Source: Pyrus communis (taxonomy: Eukaryota; Streptophyta; Magnoliopsida; Rosales; Rosaceae). Taken from it: 64,000 nucleotides of DNA. The stretch covers positions 14,762,121 to 14,826,120 of the forward strand of contig NC_084817.1 of assembly GCF_963583255.1 (NCBI RefSeq), given 5' to 3'. The notes beneath the pieces are model-generated. The model was not told where the DNA came from. It did no database searches and saw only the letters and a list, made by a program, of their open reading frames with translations. Positions 1 through 11,775 of this stretch are shown piece after piece. How positions within the stretch are numbered: the first letter of the stretch is position 1; every line of letters starts with the position of its first letter. The translations under genes and the position numbers were made by a program.

Positions 1-52
1 ATATCATTCACTTATCATAACCATACACTTATCACTTATCACAACAACAACC

Positions 53-450
53 TTGCACATGCACATACATCCACATGCACTTATTCCACTTCATCATTAC
101 ACCACATTCTCTCTCTTTCTTTCACATGCATTTCATTCATCATTTCCACCCCCACATGTCCCTTTAATCATTAAAACATGCACACCCTTTAATCACATGC
201 ATAAATCAGCCACATGCATCTCCCATCACCATATCAGATTTCCATCATATTCACATGCATTCCATCCTTTAAAACATTGCACATGCACTCCCTTTAATTA
301 ATTAAGCCACATGCACTCCCATCCATTTCATCATTGCAGCCAACACATGCTTTCACATGCATTTTCAGATTGTCCCCTTGCACATGGAGCCACATATTCA
401 TTGCACACGCAATTCCAACCCACATGCATCCTTTAATCATTCAAACATGC
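53..450 (+). promoter_or_regulatory. U3 array of CATGCA (RY) motifs
   Basis: I count about twelve CATGCA words in roughly 400 bp, mostly as CACATGCA or CACATGCAT. CATGCA is the RY/Sph element bound by plant B3-domain factors (ABI3/FUS3/LEC2 activators, VAL repressors). The array lies just upstream of the LTR TATA box, where enhancer elements belong. Equivalent arrays (TGCATGTG on the + strand for minus elements) occur in the V, Z, X, Q, U-nested and T LTRs. Factor binding is inference. Confidence 0.6.
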
Positions 451-491
451 AGCCACATTCCCTCCTAGCTGTCATGTTCCCCCCATTTCAC

Positions 492-500
492 CTATAAATA
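492..500 (+). promoter_or_regulatory. LTR TATA box
   Basis: CTATAAATA directly after the conserved CTAGCTGTCATGTTCC...CACC block. The same box recurs in homologous LTRs, for example at 33773-33781 and 35746-35754 (+) and at 4407-4416, 6949-6957, 13325-13333 and 23464-23472 (minus). It probably sets the U3/R boundary about 25-35 bp downstream. Confidence 0.75.
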
Positions 501-888
501 AGCATCCATTTCATTCATTCTCATTCACTCTTCCATATTCCAGAAATTCGTCAAAACCTCTCCACACCCTTGCAGCAGCCACCAAAACACTTTTCTTCTC
601 CATTGGAGCCACTCCAACCACTCTCCAAACCATTCACACCATCAAACTATCCTTAGACCTTGTGCTACAACGAAGAGGAAGATAAGAGGGCCTAAACGTT
701 CATACAATTCAAGTTTGAGTTGTTGGAATGTTTAGGTGTTTCTTTGATTTCAATGTTTAATTTCAATACTCTTTGTTTTGTATGTTTGAGGAATGGAAGA
801 AAAGAGTGCTTAAACGTTCATACAATTCAAGTTTGAGTTGTTGGAATGTTTAGGTGTTTCTTTGATTTCAATGTTATGAAGAACTAAA

Positions 889-907
889 CCCCCCTTGGCT
901 AGGGGGG
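889..907 (+). other. Perfect GC hairpin in LTR
   Basis: CCCCCCTTGGCTAGGGGGG has 7-bp complementary arms (CCCCCCT/AGGGGGG) and a TGGCT loop. It is kept in many sibling LTRs (near 6492, 11630, 28346, 42969, 47996, 49304, 52767) and absent or reduced in others (V LTR near 4070, R LTRs near 34217 and 36186). Its place after the TATA box puts it in the transcribed part of the LTR. Confidence 0.6.
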
Positions 908-2058
908 GATTCGAAATATGTGTTTATGCTTGCATTTTGATTTGATTACTTCTAATTGCGTTTCATAAGTTGTGGATTCAATTTATTTAACTGTTTGATT
1001 GATAACTTATTTATGTATGTTTATTGAGAATGCACGCTTAATTTTCATGCATGAATATGACGCTAGAATATAAGTGAGTTTCACCTAATAGTTACGAACT
1101 TATATTCACAAGTAGTGGAGGTTGCTTATAAACAATCGCGTTAAACAAATTCTTGGCATAAGTTTCATGCAATCATAGTAACGAATGCCTCGTCAACACT
1201 TATAATTTTCATATTGCGTAATGATTCTTGCTTGTACCTCTTCTATGCATTCATGTTGAGGACTTGTGGGGAATGTTTTGAATTGTCGCATGCATCATCC
1301 AATTCAATAACGTTAGGAAGATTTGAAGGTTAATTAGTGCATCACGGTTAACTTGGGGTGTTGAGTATCATAGTTTATTGAAATGCAATTGGAAATCATT
1401 TTATTATGCAAGTATAACATGTATGGAGATGAACCCCTTAGCTAGGTTCCCATCCATTCAATTCCATCAAATTCATCTTTACACTCTGTCTAGTTTATTA
1501 ACTTGTTTCGTTATTTCAATTCTCGTCAATTTAAAACCCCCCTTTACTTTCTTGTTCTTTAGTGTTTAGACTTTGTTTAGTTTATGTCTTAAAGTGTTTT
1601 GATTCAATTTATTTCCCAAAATTCGTCCAAATTCACCAAAGTGCTCAAAACTGCCCAGAAAGTGATTTTAAGGCTGTTTTGAGTGTTTTGGGTGATGTTT
1701 GAGTCTTTTGGTTTGTTTTAGTGTTTTAAAGTTTAGTTTTGCATTCTTTGAGTCTAGTATAGTGTTTTATATTGTGTTTTTACGTTTGAATCAAACCATA
1801 ATCTTAAATTCGTCCAACATTGGGTTTAAGGTCAGAAACTGCCTAGTTAGTGTTTTTAGGCAGTTTTGAGTCTTTTGAACTTGTTTTGAGTCCTTTGAGT
1901 CTTTGTGAACGTTTTTAACTTTATTTTACGTTTTTGAGTCAGTTTCCAAGTGATTTGCAATCCCTCCTAATCCCCAGTTAAGAACGATCCCTACTTACAT
2001 ACTTACTACAATTGATAAAAAGAGGGTTTAATTTGTGTGCGTATAAATTTTCGCATCA

Positions 2059-2574
2059 GTAGCTAGGAACCTCCTCACTCCAAAAGATAGTAGGCTGCTG
2101 TCAGGACGGTCCGATGAGTTGGCCGTTCAAGAGTCGCTCACACTTAGTGTTCAGTGTGCGAGTTCTGTGTCCAACATGGGCCAACGCCTGCTTGCCCGCT
2201 CCCGTCAGGTGGAATCATTGATGGCAGAGGTGGAGAGTCTTAAGCAAGAGATCTAGCAGCTTAAGTACGAGAATAGAAGTTTGCACGTGCTTGCCAACAA
2301 CTATTCGACGGGCATGAAAAAGAAGCTTGATGAGCTGCAAGAGTCTGAAGGTCGGATTCACAGTGACCGTCAAAGGTTTTCGTCTTTCCTCCAGAGGCAC
2401 CTTTTTCCTGGCTCATCCAGCGCTTGGCCAAGCATTGAGGCCTGGAATGCTCTAGCTCCGATGCCTCCCGCTCCGATGCCTCCCGCTCCGATGCCTTCCG
2501 CTCCGATGCCTTCCGCTTCAATGCCTTCCGCTTCGACGCCTCGTAGTGGGGCTTCACGTAAACAACCTTTGTGA
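2059..2574 (+). pseudogene. Antisense coiled-coil gene of element V, 5'-truncated and with a stop
   Basis: This is the 3' two-thirds of the coiled-coil gene found intact at 44933-45619 and 60117-60803. The 5' part is cut off by LTR P. The reading frame keeps the block RLLSGRSDELAVQES, the coiled coil (ESLMAEVESLKQEI) and the proline/methionine-rich tail with five APMPS-like pentapeptides, ending at TGA 2572-2574. A TAG at 2254-2256 replaces the Gln codon of the intact copies. The gene runs opposite to its host element V (minus strand), whose gag leader and primer-binding site lie just to the right. It cannot make the full protein. Confidence 0.8.
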
Positions 2575-2708
2575 AGCACCATCTTTCTCCATGTTTAGTA
2601 TATTTTTTTTTTTTAATATATGAAATTTTTTTTTTTTTTTTTCAGTGCATTGGGTTGCCTCCCAAGTAGCGCTTTCTTTTACGTCTTGCAGCCGGATGAA
2701 GAATCCAA

Positions 2709-2753
2709 TCACTCCAGGATATGTTCACGAATCGGATGAGAACTCCGAGTCAT
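2709..2753 (-). pseudogene. Gag leader remnant of V (14 codons)
   Basis: The frame reads MTRSSHPIREHILE then TGA. The first five residues equal the start of the Q Gag (MTRSS). After the stop the sequence jumps to the segment that follows the pol end in Q (TTGGGTTGCCTCCCAAGTAG on the + strand). It is therefore a scar of a gag-pol deletion. The same ORF occurs in Z and T. Confidence 0.65.
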
Positions 2754-2851
2754 GAACTAGTACCTAAAACAAGAAACAAAACAAAATTAAGAATCTGGAA
2801 AAATAAAAACAAACGAAAATAAAACAATCCAAGGGATTAGCAAATTTTCTA

Positions 2852-2870
2852 ATCCCCGGCAACGGCGCCA
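2852..2870 (-). other. Primer-binding site of V (tRNA-Asp)
   Basis: On the minus strand TGGCGCCGTTGCCGGGGAT lies five bases inside the 5' LTR end. It is complementary to the 3' end of plant tRNA-Asp(GUC), including CCA. Confidence 0.9.
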
Positions 2871-2875
2871 AAATT

Positions 2876-5542
2876 TGATGCGAGATTTATACGCACACAA
2901 ATTAAACCCTCTTTTTGTCAATTGTAGTATAAGTATAAGTAGGGATCGTTCTGGACCGGGGATTAGGAGGGATTGTTAACCACTTGGATTTGACTCAAAA
3001 ACGTAAAATAACAATATGAAACACTATACTAGACTCAAGGAATGCAAAACTAAACTTTAAAACACTAAAACAAACCAAAAGACTCAAACATTACCCAAAA
3101 CACTCAAAACTGCCTTAAAATCACTTTCTGGGCAGTTTTGAGCACTTTGAGTACTTTGGACGAATTTATGTAACAAATTGAATCACAAACGTAAAAACGT
3201 AATATAAAACACTAAACTAGACTCAAAGAATGTAAAACTAAACTTTAAAACACTAAAACAAACCAAAAGACTCAAACAGTACCCAAAGCACTCGAAACTG
3301 CCTTAAAAACACTTTCTGGGCAGTTTTGAGCACCTTGAGTACTTTGCACGAATTTGGGAAACAAAATGAAACAAAACACTTATAAACACAAACTAAATGT
3401 ATTTCTAACTAATTTGACATTAAAGTAAAGGGGGATTTAGGTTTATACGAAATTAAACTAAAATGTACAGATTGTAAATTAAAGCAAAATGTAAATGAGA
3501 ATGTGATAGAATGAATGGAATGAAGGCTAGCTAAGGGGTTCATCTCCATACATGTTATACTTGCATAATAAAACGATTTCCAATTGCATTTCAATAAATC
3601 ATTAATTCTCAACACCCCAAGTTAACCGTGATGCACTAATTAACCTTCAAATCTTCCTAATGTTATTGAATTGGATGGGTTAGCGCATACAGCAATTCAA
3701 AACATTCCCCACAAGTCCCCTACATGATTGCATAATAGAGATACAAGCAAGAATCATTAAGCTCTATGAAAATTATAAGTATTGACGAGGCAATTGTAAC
3801 TATGAATGCATGATACTCTTGCCAAGAATTCATTTAACGCGATTGTTTATAAGCAACCTCCACTACTTGTGAATATAAGTTCGTAACTATTAGGTGAAAC
3901 TCACTTATATTCTAGCGTCATATTCATGCATGAAAATTAAGCGCGCATTCTTAATAAACATTCATAAATAAGTTATCAATCAAACGGTTAAACAAATTGA
4001 ATCCACAACTTATGAAACGCAATTAGAAGTAATCAAATCAAAATGCAAGCATAAACATATATTTCGAATCACCTCATAACTTTGAAATCAAAGAAACACC
4101 TAAACATTCCAACAACTCAAACTTGAATTGTATGAACGTTTAGGCACTCTTCTCTTCCTCTTCGTTGTAGCACAAGGTCTAGGGATAGTTTGATGGTGTG
4201 AATGGTTTGGGGAGTGGTGGAAATGGAAGGATGGTGTTTGGATTGTAAGGGAAACTCACGGCACAAAGGGGGTGGTTTGATGGTCTACATTTCTGCAATG
4301 GATGAAGTGTATGAATGGAATGGATGGACTTTGTGAAGGGCACGGCCCCAAGGGACCAATTTCTGTTGTGAAATGAATTGTCCTCAATGAGAATGAATGA
4401 ATGAGTATTTATAGGTGAAATGGGGGGAACATGACAGCTAGGTTGCATGTGCTAATGCTTGTGTGTGCATGTGAAATCTGCCAAGATGCATGTGAAAGTG
4501 TATGAATGTGCATGGCTGAAAATGCATGTGAAAGCATGTGAATTAAATGGATGTGAGTGGAAATGTGGCTGCAATGATGAAGTGAATGCATGTGGAATGG
4601 ATGCAAAGGGAATTAGGCTCGGCAATGATGGTGTTTTTCTGTGGTGAATGGTAATGCAATGTGTTTGCATGTGAATTAAAGCTATGTGAATGATTAGGGT
4701 GAGTGTACATGTGCTTTGACAGCTAGGATGAATTAATTAAAGGAAGTGCATGTGATTGCAAAATGTGAATGATTATGAGTGTGTGTGAGTGAATTAAAGG
4801 ATGGAATGCATGTGAAATGAATGAAATGCAATCTGAAATGGGATAGCATGTGGGTGAATGTGTGGCTGCAATGATGAAGTGAATGCATGTGTTGAATGAT
4901 TAAAGTGCATGTGCAATGTTTTAAAGGATGGAATGATGGAGGAACAAGTGCATGTGAATGCATGGTGATAGCATGTGCACGGTTTTGGTTGGAATGATGG
5001 CAGATTGTGAAAACATGTGAATGCATGTGTTTGATGAATGATAAGTGGTGAATGATATGATAAGTGATAAGTGGTGAATGATAAGTGATGAATGATAAGT
5101 GGTGAATGATATGATAAGTTATAAGTGGTGAATGATATGTGATGAATGATAAGTGGTGAATGATAAGTGATATGATATGTGATTATGATAAGTAATGGGA
5201 GCATGTGAGGGAATGAATAATGAATGCATGTGTATGGTTTTGGGAGAAAGGTGGAGATGCACGGCATAAGGGAATTGGAAAGGTTTAAATGTCCTAAAAC
5301 TAAAGGGAACAAAGTTCCAACACTTTGGTCTTCAATTTCGTCCAACATTTTGGCGCCAAGCATAAGCTATCCATCCTTAGCCCAAAAGTGCTCCAAAAGT
5401 CTCCAAAATGCATCTTTTTGCTCCTTTAGCCCTTTGGACCTACAAACACACGAAAATAGCTTAAAGGACTAAAATAACTAAAGAAACATAACGTAAATGC
5501 ACGAGAACAAGCCATTTAAGTCGCATGAATATGCTCCTATCA
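2876..5542 (-). repeat. 5' LTR of element V
   Basis: A complete 2667-bp LTR reading TGATAGG...CGCATCA on the minus strand. It lies next to the primer-binding site and so is the 5' LTR. Its outer end abuts a W LTR fragment; TCCTT (5543-5547) is the expected target duplication, with the partner outside the window. It lacks the 118-bp-offset duplication seen in P. Confidence 0.88.
5034..5195 (-). repeat. GATAAGTG/GATGAATG short tandem repeats in the V U3
   Basis: Imperfect runs of GATAAGTGGTGAAT and relatives occupy about 160 bp near the outer end of the LTR. The start of the window shows the same repeat in opposite orientation (CACTTATCA). It looks like replication-slippage DNA; the GATAA words could bind GATA factors, but nothing shows that they do. 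Confidence 0.55.
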
Positions 5543-5595
5543 TCCTTCTCCTATGGAAGCCACGGTGCTCCTTCTTCTGCCTAGGACTTGCGGCA
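5543..5595 (-). repeat. Fragment of the W LTR between V and Z
   Basis: This 53-bp strip matches neither neighbour and resumes after Z at 50394. It corresponds to the transcribed part of the W-type LTR (CCTTCTCC...GGTGC...CGGCA; compare 52905-52930 in the U LTR). CGGCA at 5591-5595 is the left target duplication of Z. Confidence 0.7.
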
Positions 5596-7581
5596 TGGTG
5601 CTAGATTTATACGCACACAAATTAAACCCTCTTTTTGTCAATTGTAGTATATGTATAAGTAGGGATCGTTCTGGACCGGGGATTAGGAGGGATTGCAAAT
5701 CACTTGGAAACTGACTCAAAAATGCAAAAACACAATATAAAACACTATACTAGACTCAAAGAATGCAAAACTAAACTTTAAAACACTAAAACAAACCAAA
5801 AGACTCAAAACAAGTTCAAAAGACTCAAAACTGCCTAAAAACACTAACTAGACAGTTTCTGACCTTAAACCCAATTTTGGACGAAATTAAGTTGTAACTT
5901 GACTCAAAACACTTTAAAACACAAACTAAACAGATTCTAAGCACCAAAGAACAAGTAAGTAAAGAAGGGTTTTGATTTGACGAGAATTGAAATAACGAAA
6001 CAAGTTAATAAACTAGGCAGAATGAAACTCATCACCCTGGGTTAATTAGGTCCGCTTAAATTAACCGTCAAGTTTTCCTTAAGTTAATGAATTGGATGGG
6101 TTAGCGCAACGCAATTCACAACATTCTCCAAAAGTCCTTTACGTGAACAGCACAATAAAGATACAATCAAAGATCATTAAGCATTATGAAAACTATAAGC
6201 GTTGACGAGGCATTCGTTACTATGATCAGCATGAAACTCGTGCCAAGAATTCATTTAACGCGATTGTTTATAAGCAACCTCCACTACTTGTGAATATAAG
6301 TTCATAACGATTAGGTGAAACTCACTTATATTCTAGCGTCATATTCATGCATGAAAATTAAGCGTGCACTCTCAATAAACATACATAAATAAGTTATCAA
6401 TCAAACCGTTAAACAAATTGAATCCACAACTTATGAAACGCAATTAGAAGTAATCAAATCAAAATGCAAGCATAAACATTTATTTCGAATCCCCCCCTAG
6501 CCAAGGGGGGTTTAGTTCCTTATGGTACAAAACAAAGAGAATCAAAGAAACACCTAAACATTCCAACAACTCAAACTTGAATTGTATGAACGTTTAGGCC
6601 CTCTTCTCTTCCATTCCTCATTCGTACAAAACAAAGAGTATTGAATTTAAACATTGAAATCAAAGAAGCACCTAAACATTCCAACAACTCAAACTTGAAT
6701 TGTATGAACGTTTAGGCACTCTTCTCTTCCTCTTCGTTGTAGCACAAGGTCTAAGGATAGTTTGATGGTGTGAATGGTTTGGGGAGTGGTGGAGGAATGA
6801 AAGAGGAGTGGTGGAAATGGAAGGATGGTGTTTGGATTGTAAGGGAGGGCACGGCACAAGGGAGTTTTGATGTCTACATTCTGAAAATGGAGAGTGTGAA
6901 TGAATTGTGTATGAATGAGTGTGAATGAGAATGAATGCAATGGATGCTTATTTATAGGTGAAATGGGGGGAACATGACAGCTAGGAACTTGGTGGAAATC
7001 TGAAATGGTGATGGGAGATGCAAGTGGTTGTTTTATGCATGTGATTAAAGGGTGGGAGTGCATGTGCTTTGACAGCTAGGATGGATTAATTAAAGGGAGT
7101 GCATGTGGCTTGGCTGCAAGGTGTGAATGATTATGAATGCATGTGCAATGTTTTGGGAGAAAATGGGAGTGCATGTCAATGATGGTGTTTGGTGCTGAAA
7201 ATGAATGTGTTTGCATGTGAATTAAAGCTAGGGTGAATGATGATGAATGCATGTGGATTAAAGAGTGAATGGTGGCTGCAAAGTGAATGAATAATGAAAT
7301 GGGAAAGCATGTGCAAGGTTTTGGTGTGAATGATTGAATGTGCATGTGGCTGCAATGGATTAGGAATCCTTCAATTTCGTCCATTCCTTTTGCTCCAAAC
7401 ATAAGCTATCCATTCCAAGTCCAATTTTGCTCCAAAATGCTCCAAAATGCATCTTTTTGCTTCCTTAGCCATATGAACCTAAAAACACACGAAAATGGCT
7501 TAAACTACTAAAACAACTATGAATTAACAATATAAATGCACGAAAACAAGCTAAGTAAGTCGCCTAAATATGCTCCTATCA
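5596..7581 (-). repeat. 3' LTR of Z
   Basis: A 1986-bp LTR followed by the polypurine tract. Relative to the other Z LTR it lacks about 116 bp near 6025; the missing segment in the partner begins near 46352 and is bounded by a short ATG repeat. U3 is rich in TGCATGTG and the TATA box is at 6949-6957. Confidence 0.88.
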
Positions 7582-9794
7582 AATTCCCCCACACTTAGGT
7601 TTTGCTCGTCCTCGAGCAAAACAAAAAAACAAAACAAACAAAACGACACTAAACAAGTAAAACACAACCTAAACCTTCCAACAATCGTCTCAGGGATTTC
7701 CAATGCACATGACATGTTAAAAATCATTATTCCCACAGAGTTTAGCCATCTTTACACTTAAGTACATTCTTACTCATAGTCACCACATACTAGTTCGCAT
7801 TTAATCAATTAAAACACATTTCGAATGTAGTAACATGCCTTAGAGAATTTCCTTAATTCCTCACTAGAATGCACTCTATTTTCACACAGATTTTCTAACT
7901 TCACACCCTACACTAGGTATATGTGAGAAGATTGATGTAAATATGAATTCTAACACTCACATATGTTATATCAAAGAAAGCATTTTCTGGATTTACGACA
8001 ATGACATGAATATGATCTCATGAATGGAATGCTACTACTTAGATGCAAGAACCATTGACACCATATGCTCATATCAATTCCAAACTCCACATTATTGAAC
8101 ACATAACGATCAAGATAGAAGTCAAAGGGGTGTAACGGGGCTAGGGTATTGGCTAACAATGAAAGGTGAAGGATAAACAAACATTCTTAAAGCAATAGTG
8201 AGCAAAGTATTGAATTAGGCACTTAGAATTCCCTTTAGAACGCAGAAGTCAACTTTGAACACCCAAGGGGAAGTCACAAAACTTAGGGCCATATTCAAAC
8301 TTTTTGGGCCCTTTCTTCAACAATCACACTTGTGAGTCCATTCTCACTTATTTTCACTCTTTTTTTTTTTTTCTTTCTTTTCTTCTTCTTTTTCTCACAT
8401 TTTTTTTTTCTTTTTCCCGTGCCTCCTTTAAGACTTAGGCACATACATACACACAAAAATCCCGCCCCACACTTATTTTCTGCAACATATTAATCAAAAG
8501 GAATTCATTATCCGTCATGCTTACTATGCTTCAAGAACAAGGGTACGGATGGTCCTAATCTAGGCTAGGTGAGGATTATGTGGGTAAACAAAGAATATGG
8601 GCTAAACAAGGCTCAACGGGGTTAAGACTTACAACATATACGAAATATGGGAAGTAAGGCTCTTTGGCTATGGTGGCAACTACACAACTTCATCTTGATA
8701 TATGTTATGCAATTCAATGTCATGCTTTGAATGAAACAGATATAAGTTCTAGCATTTAGTTCTATCATGATACAATTGCATTCTAAGTAGCAACCAAGCA
8801 AGGAATAATGAGATCATTCAACAACTTTAGAAAACAAAGAATCACAGATTATAACTCTCCAAAGAAGGTAATGGCTCGAGTCTCACAGGGTTGTAGTGTT
8901 TGTTTGAGTTTCTTCCTTCAAGCATGTTACAAAAACGAATTTTTCTTTTATGATTGCATGTGAAGTCATACATTATAACCATGACCAAGCATATACCAAG
9001 AGTAAATCAAACTTTCATCCATGTTTATAACTCTCTTTAACAGTCATGCAATTACAAACCAAATCCTTGTCATTTTGTTGGAAGGTACCCTAAGACACAA
9101 ACACACAAAAACGACTCAAAACACTCTTTTTAGGCTTTTCAAAACATGTTTTTCAAATTTTTATGTGATTTTCGAAGTTATAAAACAAAACATACTAAAA
9201 CACTCTAAAACAACTTAAAAACACCTTAAAACAGCAAGGAACAACATTTTAAGTTATGGGTGATAAAATCCCACGAATTTGAATCAAATATACTTAGTTA
9301 CCCCCCCCCCCCCCCCCCCCCCACACTTAAATCAAACATTGTCCTCAATGTTTTAAGAATAGATTCACACAAAACATAAGTAAACACACAAAAAGCATTT
9401 AAACATACTAAACATGGCAGAATGTAATTAACAAACAGAAGAGTTTAGGGACGCAAATCTGGTTATGGAGTGTAAATTCCCTCTTCTCCTTGGTGATTGC
9501 ATTGAGGCTTTGATCTTTGTGATTCCACAGGCTTACTCTTGAACTGGTTTCCTCCCATCGTTGATTTTCCACAGGCTACTCTTGAACTGGGCTGGAGGAT
9601 TCTTTTAGTCTCCTCCGCTCGTTGATTTTCCTTTGTGCTACTCTTGAACCGGGCAGCAGGATTCATTTGGTCTCCCCCGAAGGTCTGAGCTTACCCCTTT
9701 TATCTGTTTCTTTGTTCAATCTTTGCAGAAGTGGTCCCTTCTCTGGAAGTGTATCAACCGTTGAAGATGACTACTCGAGAGCAACGCTAGGTAA
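7582..9794 (-). other. Z non-coding 3' interior with three polypurine-like tracts
   Basis: No credible ORF. Reading on the minus strand toward the LTR, AAGTGTGGGGG-type tracts occur at about 9301-9328 (22 C on the + strand), 8463-8475 and 7583-7597. The last abuts the 3' LTR and is the true polypurine tract, preceded by a hairpin with arms TTTTGCTC/GAGCAAAA and loop GAGGAC. The middle is AT-rich with poly-T/C runs near 8360-8420. Direct repeats of about 80 bp containing CTACTCTTGAACTGG lie at 9520-9670. The same layout is seen at 26682-30911, 51237-51762, 54114-58100 and 61900-63900. Confidence 0.75.
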
Positions 9795-9799
9795 GCAAC

Positions 9800-10612
9800 T
9801 GATGCGAGATTTATACGCACACAAATTAAACCCTCTTTTTGTCAATTGTAGTATAAGTATAAGTAGGGATCGTTCTTAACCGGGGATTAGGAGGGATTGC
9901 AAATCACTTGGAAACTGACTCAAAAACGTAAAATAAAGTTTAAAACACTAAACTAGACTCAAAGAAAGCAACACTAAACTTTAAAACACTAAAACAAACC
10001 AAAAGACTCAAACATCACCCAAAACACTCAAAACTGCCTTAAAAACACTTTCTGGGCAGTTTTGAGCACTTTGGTGAATTTGGACGAATTTGTGTAATAG
10101 ATTGAATCAAAACACTTAGAAACATAAACTAAGACACTTTCTAACTAAATTGGACATTAAAGTAAAGGGGGATTTAGGTTTATACGAAATTAAATTAAAT
10201 GAACAAATTGCAATTAAAACAGAATGTAAATATGAAATTGATGAAATGGAATGAATGGATGATAGAATAGCTAAGGGGTTCATCTCCATACATGTTACAC
10301 TTGCATAATAAAATGATTTCCAATTGCATTTCAATAAACCATGACTTCTCAACGCTCCAAGTTAATTAGGTCCGCTTAAATTAACTTTCAGATTTCCCTA
10401 GATTCATTGGATTGAATGGAATACGCATTACAACCAAATTATTCCTAATCAAAGTCCCTAACTATGGAATACGCATGATAGAGACATTCAACAAAGATCA
10501 TTAAGTTCAACGGAAATCATAAACATCGACGAGGCATTCGTTACTATGGAATACACATGAAACTTATGCCAAGAATTCATTTAACGCGATTGTTTATAAG
10601 CAACCTCCACTA
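9800..10612 (-). repeat. 3' LTR of X, truncated
   Basis: The first 813 bp match 39849-40607 plus 42712-42766 nearly base for base (one difference noted: ACACATG versus ACGCATG near 10558). It stops abruptly after CCTCCACTACT, where S-type interior sequence of opposite orientation begins. Confidence 0.8.
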
Positions 10613-11775
10613 CTCGTTTTGTTTTGTTTTTGGTTTCTTTTGTTTTGTTTTGCTCGAGGACTAGCAAAAGCTAAGTGTGGGGGTATTTGATAGGAGCATA
10701 TTCATGCGACTTAAATGGCTTGTTCTCGTGCATTTACGTTATGTTTCTTTAGTTATTTTAGTAGTTTAAGCCATTTTCGTGTGTTTTTAGGTTCATATGG
10801 CTAAGGAAGCAAAAAGATGCATTTTGGAGCAAAATTGGACTTGGAATGGATAGCTTATGTTTGGAGCAAAAGGAATGGACGAAATTGAAGGATTCCTAAT
10901 CCATTGCAGCCACATTCACATTCAATCATTCACACCAAAACCTTGCACATGCTTTCCCATTTCATTATTCATTCACTTTGCAGCCACCATTCACTCTTTA
11001 ATCCACATGCATTCATCATCATCATTCACCACACCTTGCAGCCACATGCATTCCCCTTTTATATTTCCAACCCACATGCACTTCCCCCTTTATCATTTCA
11101 GCACATGCACTTCCCACTTCATCATTTCAGCCACCAAACATCCACATGCATTCATCCTAGCTGTTTTGCACATGCATTCACTTAACCTAGCTGTCATGTT
11201 CCCTCTCCCATCCATTCATCTCCCTATAAAAACCATACACACTTCACACAACATTCATTCATTCTTCCATATTCAGAAATTCACCAAAACCCCTCCCCCT
11301 TTGCCGTGCAAATCCACCAATTCCCTACAAATCCAAACACCACTCCTCTTCCATTTCCATCACTCCCCAAACCATTCACACCATCAAACTATCCTTAGAC
11401 CTTGTGCTACAACGAAGAGGAAGAGAAGAGTGCCTAAACGTTCATACAATTCAAGTTTGAGTTGTTGGAATGTTTAGGTGTTTCTTTGATTTCAATGTTT
11501 AATTTCAATACTCTTTGTTTTGTACGTATGAGGAATGGAAGAGAAGAGTGCCTAAACGTTCATACAATTCAAGTTTGAGTTGTTGGAATGTTTAGGTGTT
11601 TCTTTGATTTCAATATTATGAAGAACTAAACCCCCCTTGGCTAGGGGGGGGATTCGAAATATATGTTTATGCTTGCATTTTGATTTGATTACTTCTAATT
11701 GCGTTTCATAAGTTGTGGATTCAATTTGTTTAACCGTTTGATTGATAACTTATTTATGTATGTTTATTGAAAATT

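Larger units (their letters stand above)
1..2058 (+). repeat. LTR of element P (left end outside window)
   Basis: Right-hand part of a + oriented LTR. It contains a U3 rich in CACATGCA words, a TATA box (492-500), an R/U5 part with a tandem duplication offset by about 118 bp (from about 691 and 809), a C/G hairpin (889-907), two hairpin modules (about 1621-1720 and 1801-1870) and the terminal CGCATCA. It abuts the middle of the V antisense gene directly, so P inserted into that gene; GTAGC (2059-2063) is the expected target duplication. Whether it is a solo LTR or a 3' LTR cannot be seen. Confidence 0.85.

Noticed and set aside
53..301. His/Ser/Pro-rich open frames (many similar ones through the window)
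   Set aside because: They are translations of CACATGCATT-type U3 repeats, occur in several frames on both strands, and follow LTR boundaries rather than gene logic.
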